From Colletotrichum lupini (lineage: Eukaryota > Ascomycota > Sordariomycetes > Glomerellales > Glomerellaceae): a stretch of 64,000 nt of DNA. The position numbers and the translations under genes were made by a program. Of this stretch, positions 23,034 to 31,739 are shown in pieces. The notes below the pieces were generated by a model. That model saw only the letters and a list, made by a program, of their open reading frames with translations, searched no databases and was not told the DNA's origin. Position 1 is the stretch's first letter. Each line of letters opens with the position of its first letter. Where the stretch lies: NCBI RefSeq assembly GCF_023278565.1, contig NC_064678.1, forward strand, positions 1,922,001-1,986,000. The letters are read 5' to 3'.

Positions 23034-23741
23034 TTACACGACGTTTTCTCTATCCAGCACTCGCAGCCCATCCCCTTCGCACTCGTGGTATCCCACTTCC
23101 AGGTGAATATTCACCGTCCCCCAGTCGTGCGCAAACGGATCCGCCAGCCACGCCTGGCAATGCACGCTGTGGTGCGCGTCCCGATCCCGGTTGGTGATGC
23201 CGCCCGTGGCCCGGAAGAAGCGCCGTAAATAAAAGGCGCAGTGCCAGTAATGCTGGCCCCAGGTCGAATATAGGCCATCGCCCTCCCCAAGAAGAACCTG
23301 ATCCAGCAAGACCTCTTCAAGAGAAGAACTTTTCGCTGCTTCTGTTACCTCGCTGTTGTTGTTGCGATAGTACTTCCAGCCCTCCAGGCCATGGAGCTTG
23401 ATGAAGTCGTCGTGTAAGTCGACGTCGAAGCAGTTGTGCGGCACCCAGCTGTATGACCAGAGCTGGAAATGGCAGCCCCTGGCCCGGGCTTCGTCTGGGT
23501 TCACGCCGCACCTTGTAATAACAGGAGCAGCTGGTGCAATGGCATTCGTGACCGCTGATGTCCGATTGATGATCAGAGGCACCGCCCACAGGATAGATGA
23601 GGCGATCACGCCAATGAGGAAAGGACCGAGGAACCTTTTCACGGACTCGAGCCTTGCGTGTTTTCGTTTGTTGCCAGTGTATGGTGATTCGGCGAGGAAA
23701 GGCTCGTCCTCGTCGTATTCAGCTTGAGGAACCGTCGTCAT
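23034..23741 (-). CDS. Divergent UstYa-like membrane protein (double HxxHC), paralogue 1
   Basis: A single exon of 235 residues. After a 36-residue polar tail comes a membrane helix at about 37-59, so it is probably a type II membrane protein with a lumenal domain. The lumenal part opens with CG...EARARGCHF and WVPHNC, a pattern shared by all four paralogues here. It carries HYWHC at 164-168 and HSVHC at 191-195. These match the UstYa signature in kind and nearly in spacing (27 residues against 29-30), but the rest differs from canonical UstYa. I infer an oxidase or partner working on the cluster peptide. The family is common in filamentous ascomycetes; this member has no known function. Alternative: an unrelated secretory membrane protein family. 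Confidence 0.85.
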   Translation of the reverse strand: MTTVPQAEYDEDEPFLAESPYTGNKRKHARLESVKRFLGPFLIGVIASSILWAVPLIINRTSAVTNAIAPAAPVITRCGVNPDEARARGCHFQLWSYSWVPHNCFDVDLHDDFIKLHGLEGWKYYRNNNSEVTEAAKSSSLEEVLLDQVLLGEGDGLYSTWGQHYWHCAFYLRRFFRATGGITNRDRDAHHSVHCQAWLADPFAHDWGTVNIHLEVGYHECEGDGLRVLDRENVV

Positions 23742-24352
23742 ATCGATTTCACGCCTTGTAAGGTGTCAGATCAATCAGGAAGCATCCCAGGTAATCAAAT
23801 ACAGAACTCACGAGAAACTGAGTGAATTGGTTCTCTTCAGTTGTGAGGTTCCTGCTCAGTGAGATCTGGTTTATGATGATGCCAATACAAATGCCGCTAC
23901 GAAACGACTCTTACTCTCTGTTCTGTCCCCTCCTCCTCTTCTTCTCGTCCTGCTCATCCCCCTCATCCTCGCACAAGACTTGATCCAAGCCGCGTTTTCG
24001 ATACTTCCTCACTATTTCTGTCTATAACGATATCACGATAACAGAAGTCCGTCAGTGCGACAGCGTTGCTTTGCCTCTCGAGCTAATGCATGCAGTCAAT
24101 GCTTGATTGCACCAACATGGCGAGTCGGAGTTCCGTCTCCAAGGTTGTTGTCTCTGCAATCACCACAGATACATCAGCCCAATCAGATGGTAGCAGATAG
24201 CCCACTCTGCTGAAGAGAAACACTTATCGAGCATCTTTGTTGCCGAGTTTACCGATGCGAGGTGATGAATTTTGCAAAAGTTCTGCATCGTGCAATTGTA
24301 TCAGACTTTCCCTCGAAACTACCAACCGGTTCTAGCCTCCGAGAGACAAGCA
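23742..24352. promoter_or_regulatory. Intergenic spacer / promoter of paralogue 1
   Basis: A 611-bp spacer between two minus-strand genes. It contains a pyrimidine-rich run on the plus strand at about 23,920-23,975. No gene was recognised. Confidence 0.4.
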
Positions 24353-25021
24353 TCAGCATCCTCCAAACACAACGTTTCCGCTCGTATCCATCTCGTCAAT
24401 CCCCTCAGCCTGCAGCGCCCTCCACAGCAGAAGCATGGTGCAGTGCTTGGAGTGATCAAAGTCCGCCGTTAGCTTATCCACCCTGCCACCATCGGCAAAT
24501 GCGCGCGCCTTTCGAACCAGCATCCACGCGCAGTGCGTCAAGTGTTCCCGCTCCGTGCCCCACCATTTCTCGCTCCTCCCGAGAGATGCGAGGTCTTCCA
24601 TGCTGAGCTCCTCTTCTCCGGCCTGGTCCCGCCAGTAACGCCAACGAGATTGGTTATGCGCTGCGCCCGCTGCCGCTTCGAATTCGGCTAGGCCGTAGCG
24701 GGGGCAGACGGCGGGCAGCCAGGCTTTTGCGAGAGCGTCAAAGGTGCATCCTGCCTGCTGAGCTTCGGCAACGCTGCTTCCGCAGCCAAGTTTCTGCCTT
24801 GGTGTTGTTGATTGTAGAAGCCGTAGGTGTAGGAATAGTAGAATCAGAAGCAAAGTTCCGAGTATTGCGACTGTCGCGAGTAGCGAGAACAATACGAGTC
24901 GGTTTGGCTGTCGGGTGGTAAGGCCTCTGGTCTTCGCAGGCGGATTGTCTGTAGTGTCGTCATTGAGCGACTGATACCTACAAGTCGGCGACGGAAGTTT
25001 CAATGCTTGTTGAGATACCAT
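24353..25021 (-). CDS. Divergent UstYa-like membrane protein, paralogue 2
   Basis: A single exon of 222 residues when started at the ATG at 25,021 (MVSQQALKLP). The frame runs open 63 codons further upstream, but that part reads like leader and would bury the membrane helix. The helix lies at about 41-69. The lumenal domain has the shared CG...EAQQAGCTF and AWLPAVC pattern, then HLTHC at 160-164 and HSKHC at 190-194, exactly 30 residues apart as in canonical UstYa. The C-terminus ends in Gly-Gly-Cys. It stands in the same orientation as its neighbours on both sides. The role, modification of the secreted repeat peptide, is inferred from context and motifs. Confidence 0.85.
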   Translation of the reverse strand: MVSQQALKLPSPTCRYQSLNDDTTDNPPAKTRGLTTRQPNRLVLFSLLATVAILGTLLLILLFLHLRLLQSTTPRQKLGCGSSVAEAQQAGCTFDALAKAWLPAVCPRYGLAEFEAAAGAAHNQSRWRYWRDQAGEEELSMEDLASLGRSEKWWGTEREHLTHCAWMLVRKARAFADGGRVDKLTADFDHSKHCTMLLLWRALQAEGIDEMDTSGNVVFGGC

Positions 25022-25317
25022 GTTGAGGATTTGATGATGGCTATAATGTGGTATTATGATATGCGGGTAGTATGTGGACTTGCCCTGTTGATATAGGAGA
25101 GGGCAAGGTAGGCGGTGCCAGGTATAAGCCAGGACCGTGTGGCATGCACGTCTTAACGGTGGAAACTTCAACTCTTGGTTTGCTGCGATTGATTCGAAAC
25201 TGCCTACCAAGTATTGAAGAGAACATCTTGGACTTTAAAAGTCCAGCAATATGTCACATACGTGATAACCAACCCCAATGTTCACGAAGTGCTGAAAATC
25301 AAAGATAGTCCTGTTTC

Positions 25318-26090
25318 TCACTCCATATCAGTGTTCAACGCCACCCCAGCCACAGTACCATACCCCGGATCCAAAAAGATCTTGCCGCAATGCTTGATAT
25401 GCTTCTCATTGTCTGACCGTGGCTCAACAATCTTCCCGTTGAACCGCGCCCTGTGCTCCTTTCTCCAGTAGAAAATACAGTGAAGAACATGCCAGTGGCC
25501 AGACATGTGGAAGCGCAGCTCTTCCTGATTATCCGCCATCTTCGCAATCTCTCCGACACTGATCTCTTGAGTATGCGCGGTGTCAGCCCAGTACGTCCAC
25601 TCGCCGTTAGGGCCGGGCCCAGAGCGCTCAAATTCGGCCGTCAGCTCGTCGTCCCGACAGTGCTCGGGGAGCCAGGCGGCGGCCAGAGAGTCGTATTTGC
25701 AGCCCAAAGTGACTGCTTCGGCGGTGGAATTTCCGCAATCGCAAGACGCGACTGCGGGTGCCGCGTGCAAGATGTCCGGAGTCGAGGTTCCCTCCGGGTG
25801 GGTGTGAGGGTGGAGGTTTGTTGGAGACTGGAGGAGGCTAACAAAGCCCAGGATTGCGAATGCAATCAAGATCAAGTCCTTCAAGGGTGAAATTGACGGC
25901 CTGGATAGTAGGCGATATCGTGAAGCTTTATGGCTTCGAAACCCCGTAGTCGAAGAGACTGAGTCGTCGTCACAGTTTTCGGCCATGAGAGACTGCTCTT
26001 CGTCGTGTGTACTATGCCTGGATGATTGTATCAGCCCCTGATTCTCTCCAAAGAAGCATCCTAGACTCACCATTTCTCTTTGGGCGCCAT
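25318..26090 (-). CDS. Divergent UstYa-like membrane protein, paralogue 3 (one intron)
   Basis: Exon 1 is only 20 bases (26,090-26,071), then a 53-bp intron (GTGAGT...CAG), then exon 2 (26,017-25,318), giving 239 residues. The splice produces MAPKEKWHSTHDEEQ. Without it the frame would start inside the intron with MVSLGCFF, which I reject. A membrane helix lies at about 53-70. The shared pattern CGNSTAEAVTLGC and AWLPEHC follows, then HVLHC at 183-187 and HIKHC at 213-217, 30 residues apart. It is divergently transcribed from paralogue 4, whose product also begins MAPK, suggesting the pair arose by inverted duplication. The activity is inferred. Confidence 0.88.
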
Positions 26091-26626
26091 TTTCAGCGTG
26101 GTCAGTGTCAATGTCAGAGCCAATGCTGGAAGACTTGTGGTTGAGGGAGATATTGATGTGAGAGATCGCGACCTGGGAGGATGTGCCTATGCACTTGAGG
26201 AGGGGGACTGGTTTACGGACTGGTTTACGCCTGTCTCAAACATGCTGATAGGCTTCCGGGCCTAGCATAGTTGCTTACCAGGTTAGTCCAAATACCCCTC
26301 CTTGATCTGCACGGTGACTTGGCAAACATACCAGGGTCGGTCGTGGGCCCGGAGGAAGGATCATCGATGCTATGCGGACTGTCACCTATAGCTGAGTGGA
26401 CCGAGATACATTAAGCTGATAACACAGTAGTAGGGACTTGGAAGGACTTCCGAGTGCCGTGTGATTCGAATGATATGTCCTGGAATAGAAAGATGGCCCG
26501 AACCACGAAGTTCCCAAGCCGAAGCCGCGGTTCTAAGCCATCAGTAATTATTCTTCTGGGGGACCCTCCGGTTCGCTCTTCGAATAGAATCTTCGGTTCC
26601 AGCCATCTTCCTTCTTTACACACTCA
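26091..26626. promoter_or_regulatory. Shared bidirectional promoter of paralogues 3 and 4
   Basis: A 536-bp spacer between two divergent start codons, so both promoters must lie here and the two genes are probably co-regulated. A small direct repeat (gactggttta twice) sits near 26,205-26,229. I see no certain zinc-cluster binding site. Confidence 0.55.
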
Positions 26627-27367
26627 ATGGCACCAAAACACAGTTACAGCCAAGTTTCTCAGACATCTGATGTCAAGTCCTCCATCGAGGAGGAGCTTGA
26701 CGAGAGCGACAATGGCCCCGAATCTGGACGCAAATCTAGCTTCCTCTCCCCCATATTCCTCATGATCTTTCTGAATGGATTGAGCCTTGTCTTTGGCATC
26801 GGAATTGGTGCTTCGGTCGTTGCAATGATTGCGCATAGGCCAGCAGCGCAACAACCCAACAATGCCAGACCAGTCGCCGGAACCATTGCCATGATTGACG
26901 GCATCGAGGCTCCAGGCACGCAGTGCGGCGATACCTGGCAAGAGGCCAAGGCTCTCGGCTGCCACTTTGATGTCATGGCATCACGCTGGTATGCTCCCGA
27001 ATGCTTCGACCAGACGGCCCTCGAAGGCATGCTCGACGAGCAGCCGTACGTCAACTTCACCTGGTACGAGGACAAGGAGCATACAAGAGTCTACCCCTCC
27101 GAGCTCGTCTTGCGGGGCGAGTTTGATAAGGTGTATCCCAGCGGAGACTATCACATCTATCACTGTCTCTACTTGTGGCGGAGACTTCATCACGCCGTGA
27201 TCAAGAATAAGCCTGTCGATGAGGATTTGCTCGAGTACGGCCACACGCTGCACTGCACTCGCATGATTATGCAGTGGATGGATCCAAGCATACCCAGGAC
27301 AACAATTTCCTCTGCCACAAGCGGGACGCCGTTTTGCAGGAGTAGCCGGTTGGGTCTGATGGTTTAG
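26627..27367 (+). CDS. Divergent UstYa-like membrane protein, paralogue 4
   Basis: A single exon of 246 residues starting MAPKHSYSQV. A hydrophobic helix at about 41-69 follows an acidic N-terminal tail. The lumenal domain has QCGDTWQEAKALGCHF and YAPEC, then HIYHC at 176-180 and HTLHC at 206-210, again 30 residues apart. It includes a possible N-glycosylation site (NFT). The last 35 residues, Ser/Thr-rich and then basic, look unlike the other paralogues, so a late frameshift or a missed terminal intron is possible. It is the only paralogue on the plus strand and points toward the precursor gene. The role is inferred from the cluster. Confidence 0.85.
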   Translation: MAPKHSYSQVSQTSDVKSSIEEELDESDNGPESGRKSSFLSPIFLMIFLNGLSLVFGIGIGASVVAMIAHRPAAQQPNNARPVAGTIAMIDGIEAPGTQCGDTWQEAKALGCHFDVMASRWYAPECFDQTALEGMLDEQPYVNFTWYEDKEHTRVYPSELVLRGEFDKVYPSGDYHIYHCLYLWRRLHHAVIKNKPVDEDLLEYGHTLHCTRMIMQWMDPSIPRTTISSATSGTPFCRSSRLGLMV

Positions 27368-28301
27368 TGAGAGGGTTGAATAGTTAGTGCAGGGGAAAGG
27401 ATTGTTGATTCGTTGGTGGACTTGGCACTGCTTGGGACCCTCACCTAAGAAGCTTAATCCAAAATATTACCGTTTTCAGATGTGCCCCTCTTGAATTGCG
27501 CCTTCTATTGGTTGCCGACTCTCTCCATTTCTTCAGCAATCACACCGCACAGGCCAGGTGAACTCAACTGAAATCGACGATTGCTTCGAGATTCAGGCTG
27601 GCATCTTCAAGTTTGACTGAAACCAGATAGCCAGAATTAGCGCTCTTTCATTCAGATGGGTCCTTCTCGGTGACTCTTGAGTCGGGTATCCGGCAACTTC
27701 TTGAGAACGCCAGTGGCAGAACAGCACATCAGATGGTGGCCAACATGACGTGACTGACCAAAGTCCCAAACGGTGAGCGGCTTTGGGTGTGAGCTGCACG
27801 TATCATTGTCCCACTCGAGGGAAATATGACCAGATGGGCACTAGTGTTGACTCTTCAAATTCATCTAAAGTTCAGAGTTGATAGGCGAATATACTTAATT
27901 CCACATGCGGAACGGTGGGTGCCAATATGCATGATCCTGAACGACATATTCCAGGAAGTAGCTAACCCTGACTGGTGATTGCTACACGAGCGACAATATG
28001 TCAGTTCGGGGTCGCCTCATACTCCGCTATATGTCTAATTGTCAAGCTATTCTCGGATGGATACAGGGTAGCATTCACTCGCAGTCCCAAAACAAGGTCC
28101 ATATGGACAATATGTGGCCCGGCCGTCCGAACACTTCTTATGGTATTATATACGCATGTCCCAGTTCTTCAGTCTAATAGATCATGCGATACTGTCAAGA
28201 CATCTTTCTTAGCCACAACCTTTAATCTACCAAATCAAAAGATCATCACTACTACTACAACAACTACTTCACATACTCTACCGCCAGACAATTCTTACAC
28301 C
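27368..28301 (+). promoter_or_regulatory. Promoter and leader of the precursor gene
   Basis: A 934-bp spacer. A TATA-like word (tattatatac) lies at about 28,144-28,153, some 150 bases before the start. The last 60 bases form a CA/CT-rich leader (ctactactacaacaacta), typical of strongly expressed secreted-protein genes in fungi. The precursor frame happens to stay open back to 27,975, but this part does not look like a protein. Confidence 0.5.
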
Positions 28302-28649
28302 ATGAAGCTAACGTTCGCCCTCACCGCCCTCCTTGCCACAACCGCCATGGCCGGAGTGGCAAAGATACGCCACGAGAACGAGACTCTTGAAGACAGCTAC
28401 AAACGTCGCTCCGTCAAAGCTGGAATCGTCCCTGTCAAAGAAGAAGACATCATTTCCCTCGGCGATAGAGCAGTGAAGGCCGGTATCGTGCCAGTGAAGG
28501 AAGAAGACATCATTTCTCTGGGAGACCGCTCAGTCAAGGCGGGCATCGTGCCAGTCAAGGAAGAGGACATCATTTCTCTGGGAGACCGCGCTGTCAAGGC
28601 TGGCATTGTTCCGGTGAAGGAGGAGGACATCATCTCACTCGGGGATTAG
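28302..28649 (+). CDS. Secreted repeat precursor peptide (putative fungal RiPP / Kex2-processed repeat protein)
   Basis: 115 residues. Residues 1-17 are a clear signal peptide (Lys, a long hydrophobic core, then ATTAMA). A short leader with an N-glycosylation site (NET) leads to a Kex2-type KRR at 34-36. Then come four tandem units (37-56, 57-76, 77-96, 97-115), each containing VKAGIVP, VKEED and IISLGD. Position 1 alternates Ser, Ala, Ser, Ala; all other positions are identical, and the last unit lacks the final Arg. Units end in GDR rather than KR, so cutting would be at single Arg. The organisation matches dikaritin-type precursors and lies among six HxxHC proteins. The unit lacks Tyr, Phe, Trp, Cys, His and Met. 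The mature product is unknown. Alternatives: an unmodified repeat peptide or a small cell-wall protein. Confidence 0.85.
   Translation: MKLTFALTALLATTAMAGVAKIRHENETLEDSYKRRSVKAGIVPVKEEDIISLGDRAVKAGIVPVKEEDIISLGDRSVKAGIVPVKEEDIISLGDRAVKAGIVPVKEEDIISLGD
28410..28646 (+). repeat. Four 60-bp in-frame core repeats
   Basis: Units are 28,410-28,469, 28,470-28,529, 28,530-28,589 and 28,590-28,646. Nearly all base differences are synonymous third positions. Units 2 and 3 share the longest identical stretch, which suggests partial homogenisation or a more recent duplication. Confidence 0.95.
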
Positions 28650-28777
28650 GCAGTCTTAGTCGATGACAGAGACTACTCGAGATTATGGAGGGCAATGGAG
28701 ATCTGTTGATGTTCTATCGATCTTCAATCAAGTAGCATGCGTTACAATGACATGGCTTCTGCCCAATACATGACAGC

Positions 28778-29803
28778 TCAAGGAAACAAGAACCTTCCAC
28801 CTCCAGTCTTTCCTACAGCGCCGTGATCTCTCAGGACCCTCATCGCTTCCTCGTGACCTCCAACCGCAGCGCTCTGCAGCGGAGTTTGCCCTCTTCGTCC
28901 CTTGAAGCTACAGGCATTCACATCAGCACCGGCCGCCAACAAGCGCTCTATCACATCCACTCGACCTGTCTCAGCTGCCGCATGCAACGCCATTGCATCC
29001 CCGTAGATTCCTCCCACGGCGTGGACATCAGCGCCTTCCCGAAGAAGAAGGTCGGCGACCTCGAGACGACCTCGCAGACATGCGCCCTGAAGAGCCGTGT
29101 AGCCCTTGTACTTTGCCGATGCCGCGTTGATATCAGCCCCGTGTTGGAGAAGAAGCTTCACTATCGCCAAGTAGCCGCCGCCCGCTGCGGCTTGCAGTGC
29201 CGTATACCCCGCCGTGGGTGAAGGCGGGGCGTTCACGTTGGCACCCATTTGCAGCAGTCGACTGACGAGATGCTCATGTCCTCGTTCTGCTGCTGCCTGG
29301 AGTGCCGTTCTTCCGTTATACCGCGTCACGACAACCGACGACGATGATGGTGTTGTTGGTGACCTGTACCCCGAAGGATGCGGTACAGGCTTCAATGACA
29401 CCTCGTCGACTCTGGCCCCCGCGCTGAGCAGGATATCAACGACCTTTTCGTTGCCGTGCCCGCAGGCTATCTGCAAGGCGTTCCTTTGGAAGTTGTTGCC
29501 CCCGCAAAAGTGGATATCGGCGCCGGCGTCGACAAGCATCTGCACGGCCTGTTCGTGGCCGCGCATGCATGCAGCCTGGACGGCCGTCTGTCCGTAGTAC
29601 CCGTGCGGGGGCTCGTTGACGGCCGCCGGGTCGGCGGCAAGGATGGCGCGGATTTGGTCCAGGTCTCCGCTTCTGGCGGCGAGCTGTAGCGGCGTCCAGC
29701 AGTACTCCTCTCCATCGTCAGTCTGCAGAGTCGGGTCCCACGCCGCGTCTAGAGGCGTCAGGGATTTGTGCATGACTGTTGGGCTCTGAGTAAGGCGAGC
29801 CAA
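28778..29803 (-). CDS. Ankyrin-repeat protein
   Basis: A single exon of 341 residues. About eight ankyrin repeats run from residue 37 to the end, each recognisable by patterns such as TALQAAAERGHEHLVSRLL followed by GANVN or GADI. The start is MARLTQSPTV; a second ATG ten codons later is also possible. There is no signal peptide or membrane segment, so it is probably cytosolic or nuclear and works by protein binding. It lies between the precursor and the second UstYa gene, on the opposite strand, with its stop only 128 bases from the precursor stop. Whether it belongs functionally to the cluster is unclear; it could be a scaffold, a regulator or an unrelated insertion. Confidence 0.88.
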   Translation of the reverse strand: MARLTQSPTVMHKSLTPLDAAWDPTLQTDDGEEYCWTPLQLAARSGDLDQIRAILAADPAAVNEPPHGYYGQTAVQAACMRGHEQAVQMLVDAGADIHFCGGNNFQRNALQIACGHGNEKVVDILLSAGARVDEVSLKPVPHPSGYRSPTTPSSSSVVVTRYNGRTALQAAAERGHEHLVSRLLQMGANVNAPPSPTAGYTALQAAAGGGYLAIVKLLLQHGADINAASAKYKGYTALQGACLRGRLEVADLLLREGADVHAVGGIYGDAMALHAAAETGRVDVIERLLAAGADVNACSFKGRRGQTPLQSAAVGGHEEAMRVLRDHGAVGKTGGGRFLFP

Positions 29804-30316
29804 GGCTCGGGAGGGCAGGTGGTATTCGTGGGATCGAGAGGATCAGGAGGGGTCCATCCAGCTTCGTGAGCTCTTAGGAAACGGAACTTCAGCTGTGATA
29901 CTGATAAGATGGCAACAGTTCAGGCAAAAGTAAGCCCCGTCAAATTTATGCTTGAAATTGCATGTTGCTTAGTGATGTGTTGTTGGCGACTGGAACGGCT
30001 GCATGTTGGTTGGCCAAGACGGGCGTTCGATCCTCTTACATGCGCTAGCTTACCGGATCCTGTTGCCTATCGATCGGGATTCGGCACACGTCTATCCTCA
30101 AGATGCGGGGATCAAAAGCGACATGGGTCCGGAGGGAGGTGAACGTTTAGATGAATATCACTATCTCTAGATGCCATCTCTGTATCGAGGACAATGAGCG
30201 ACAGTCTTACAGAGACTACTTCGCAACTCTCACCGTGATCATCTTGCACAACGCAAGCTGCTGTTCTCCGTTCATCCCTTGACCCAATTTCCTCGCCTCA
30301 TTCCAATTACGCAGCT
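29804..30316. promoter_or_regulatory. Bidirectional promoter between ankyrin and UstYa genes
   Basis: A 513-bp spacer separates divergent start codons, so both promoters lie here. No further gene was seen. Confidence 0.5.
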
Positions 30317-31338
30317 ATGCCTGGAAAGTGGGAGAAGCCTTTTCGCGATGAATCAGACTTGTCGTCTGAGGATCTCAGTCTAACCGATGAGACTCTCAGA
30401 GTACGACGGGCAGGACCTAGACGCCAAGTCTGGAGGTTATTGGGAGAAGCCGCTCTCGCAGTTGGAATCACCATACTAGGCGGAGTTGTCATTCAGGATA
30501 GAGTTCTTCCAAGGACTGGATTATTGCCCTACGGGCCAGTGCGTATGTAACCCCCCGGCTTGCCTCTTTTCATGAAAATCGCTAACAATCACTGCCATTA
30601 CCATTAGTTCCCCAGAAAGTTGTCACTTTCGGCAACACGGCTGGCTTTGGGCCGGATCTCGTATATGCGGACCGGCAGATGCTTCTGAACGCTACAAGAA
30701 TGGAAGAAGTACATGAGAACTGGCAGCAATTATATCCAAGTAAGTCATCTAGTTTACCCATGGGATATCGCTGACCTCCGCGTCACAGTCAGTCGAGGCT
30801 ACTTTGTGGCAGACGAAAATAGTGCAGAATACAAAGTCCAGTTTCCACCAGCAGACATCAGCGGCGTGTTATCCCCAGATGACAAGCGCAGCGGCTGGGT
30901 TCTCTCTGTATTTCATCAGATTCACTGCCTGGTAAGCATCTGAGAGCCACAATTCAGTGCTATGTTCCTTGCTGCCTAGGACAAAAAAGAGCTGACACCA
31001 ACCCATAGTCAATCATAACGACAAGGCTCGGCATCTCCCGAAAAGAGTTTGCAGACTGGGACCCATTCAAGTTAGGCCACACAGCGCATTGCATCGAGTA
31101 CCTGCGACAGAGTATCCTATGCTCAGGAGATACCAGTCTTGAGGGCGAGTCAGGATCGTGGTCGGAGAGTATCGGCTGGGGCCAGAACCATGTGTGTAGA
31201 GACTACGACGCGCTCTTGCGACTGGCGAACGAGAAGGCGGCCTGGGACCTCAGTCATGAGCGCGAGCCGGACCACTCCAAGCTCTTTGAGTCTAACATGG
31301 ATGACTGTGATTCAGAGAGTGGAGAGTACTGTCACTGA
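30317..31338 (+). CDS. UstYa-family (DUF3328) peptide-modifying oxidase, canonical, four exons
   Basis: Reconstructed exons are 30,317-30,542, 30,608-30,739, 30,789-30,931 and 31,009-31,338, giving 276 residues. All introns have GT-AG ends (GTATGT, GTAAGT, GTAAGC donors) and phases that agree. The N-terminal tail is polar, a membrane helix spans about 43-60, and the lumenal domain carries HQIHC at 162-166 and HTAHC at 191-195. HTAHC is followed by IEYLRQSILC and then GWGQNHVCRDYDAL, the usual UstYa ending. Known UstYa proteins oxidise or cyclise peptide cores in the secretory pathway. It is the right border of the cluster: a copia element begins 200 bases past its stop. Confidence 0.93.
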
Positions 31339-31537
31339 AAGGTCCTGTCCCGATGCCATCGACTCTGAAGGAATGAGGAGATTCTGCCTTTCCCCTATAT
31401 CCATGAGCATGAAGATCAACTATTTTTCGCATTTAATGATATCATCATCGCGAATTTCCAACTGTTGGCGAAGATTATGCGTATCACTCAGCCGTGACTC
31501 GGTTCTAATAAATGTCTCCATTAATAAAGACCAGATC

Positions 31538-31739
31538 TGTCGGATTAGAAGTCCAATTCGACCGCAGCATCCAGCCGACTGCGCAGGGGCCAATTGGGGG
31601 CCCTATATACGATTATCGTAGCCAGCCCAACCTACGGTTAGAACCTCCTTTTTACACCTACGCAGATATTTATATAGTTTAATTAATCTCTTCGTTAACT
31701 ACGGTTCGAACTAACTACTTTATAATAAGGATACTAATA
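31538..31739 (+). repeat. 5' LTR of copia element
   Basis: It begins TGTCGG and ends ACTAATA. Its first roughly 150 bases keep CA and TG dinucleotides that are lost in the 3' copy, so this end escaped most RIP. Confidence 0.88.

Noticed and set aside
25022..25210. N-terminal extension of paralogue 2
   Set aside because: It would put 63 unrelated residues before a normal start; paralogues begin close to their membrane helix.
26018..26073. Paralogue 3 start inside the frame at 26,073 (MVSLGCFF)
   Set aside because: This segment is a 53-bp intron with GTGAGT and CAG; splicing gives a start matching paralogue 4.
27975..28301. Longer version of the precursor starting at 27,975
   Set aside because: The added part lacks protein character, and the ATG at 28,302 is followed at once by a perfect signal peptide and preceded by a leader-like CA/CT-rich stretch.
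28410..28646. CRISPR-like array
   Set aside because: The repeats are contiguous coding units with no spacers, in a eukaryote.
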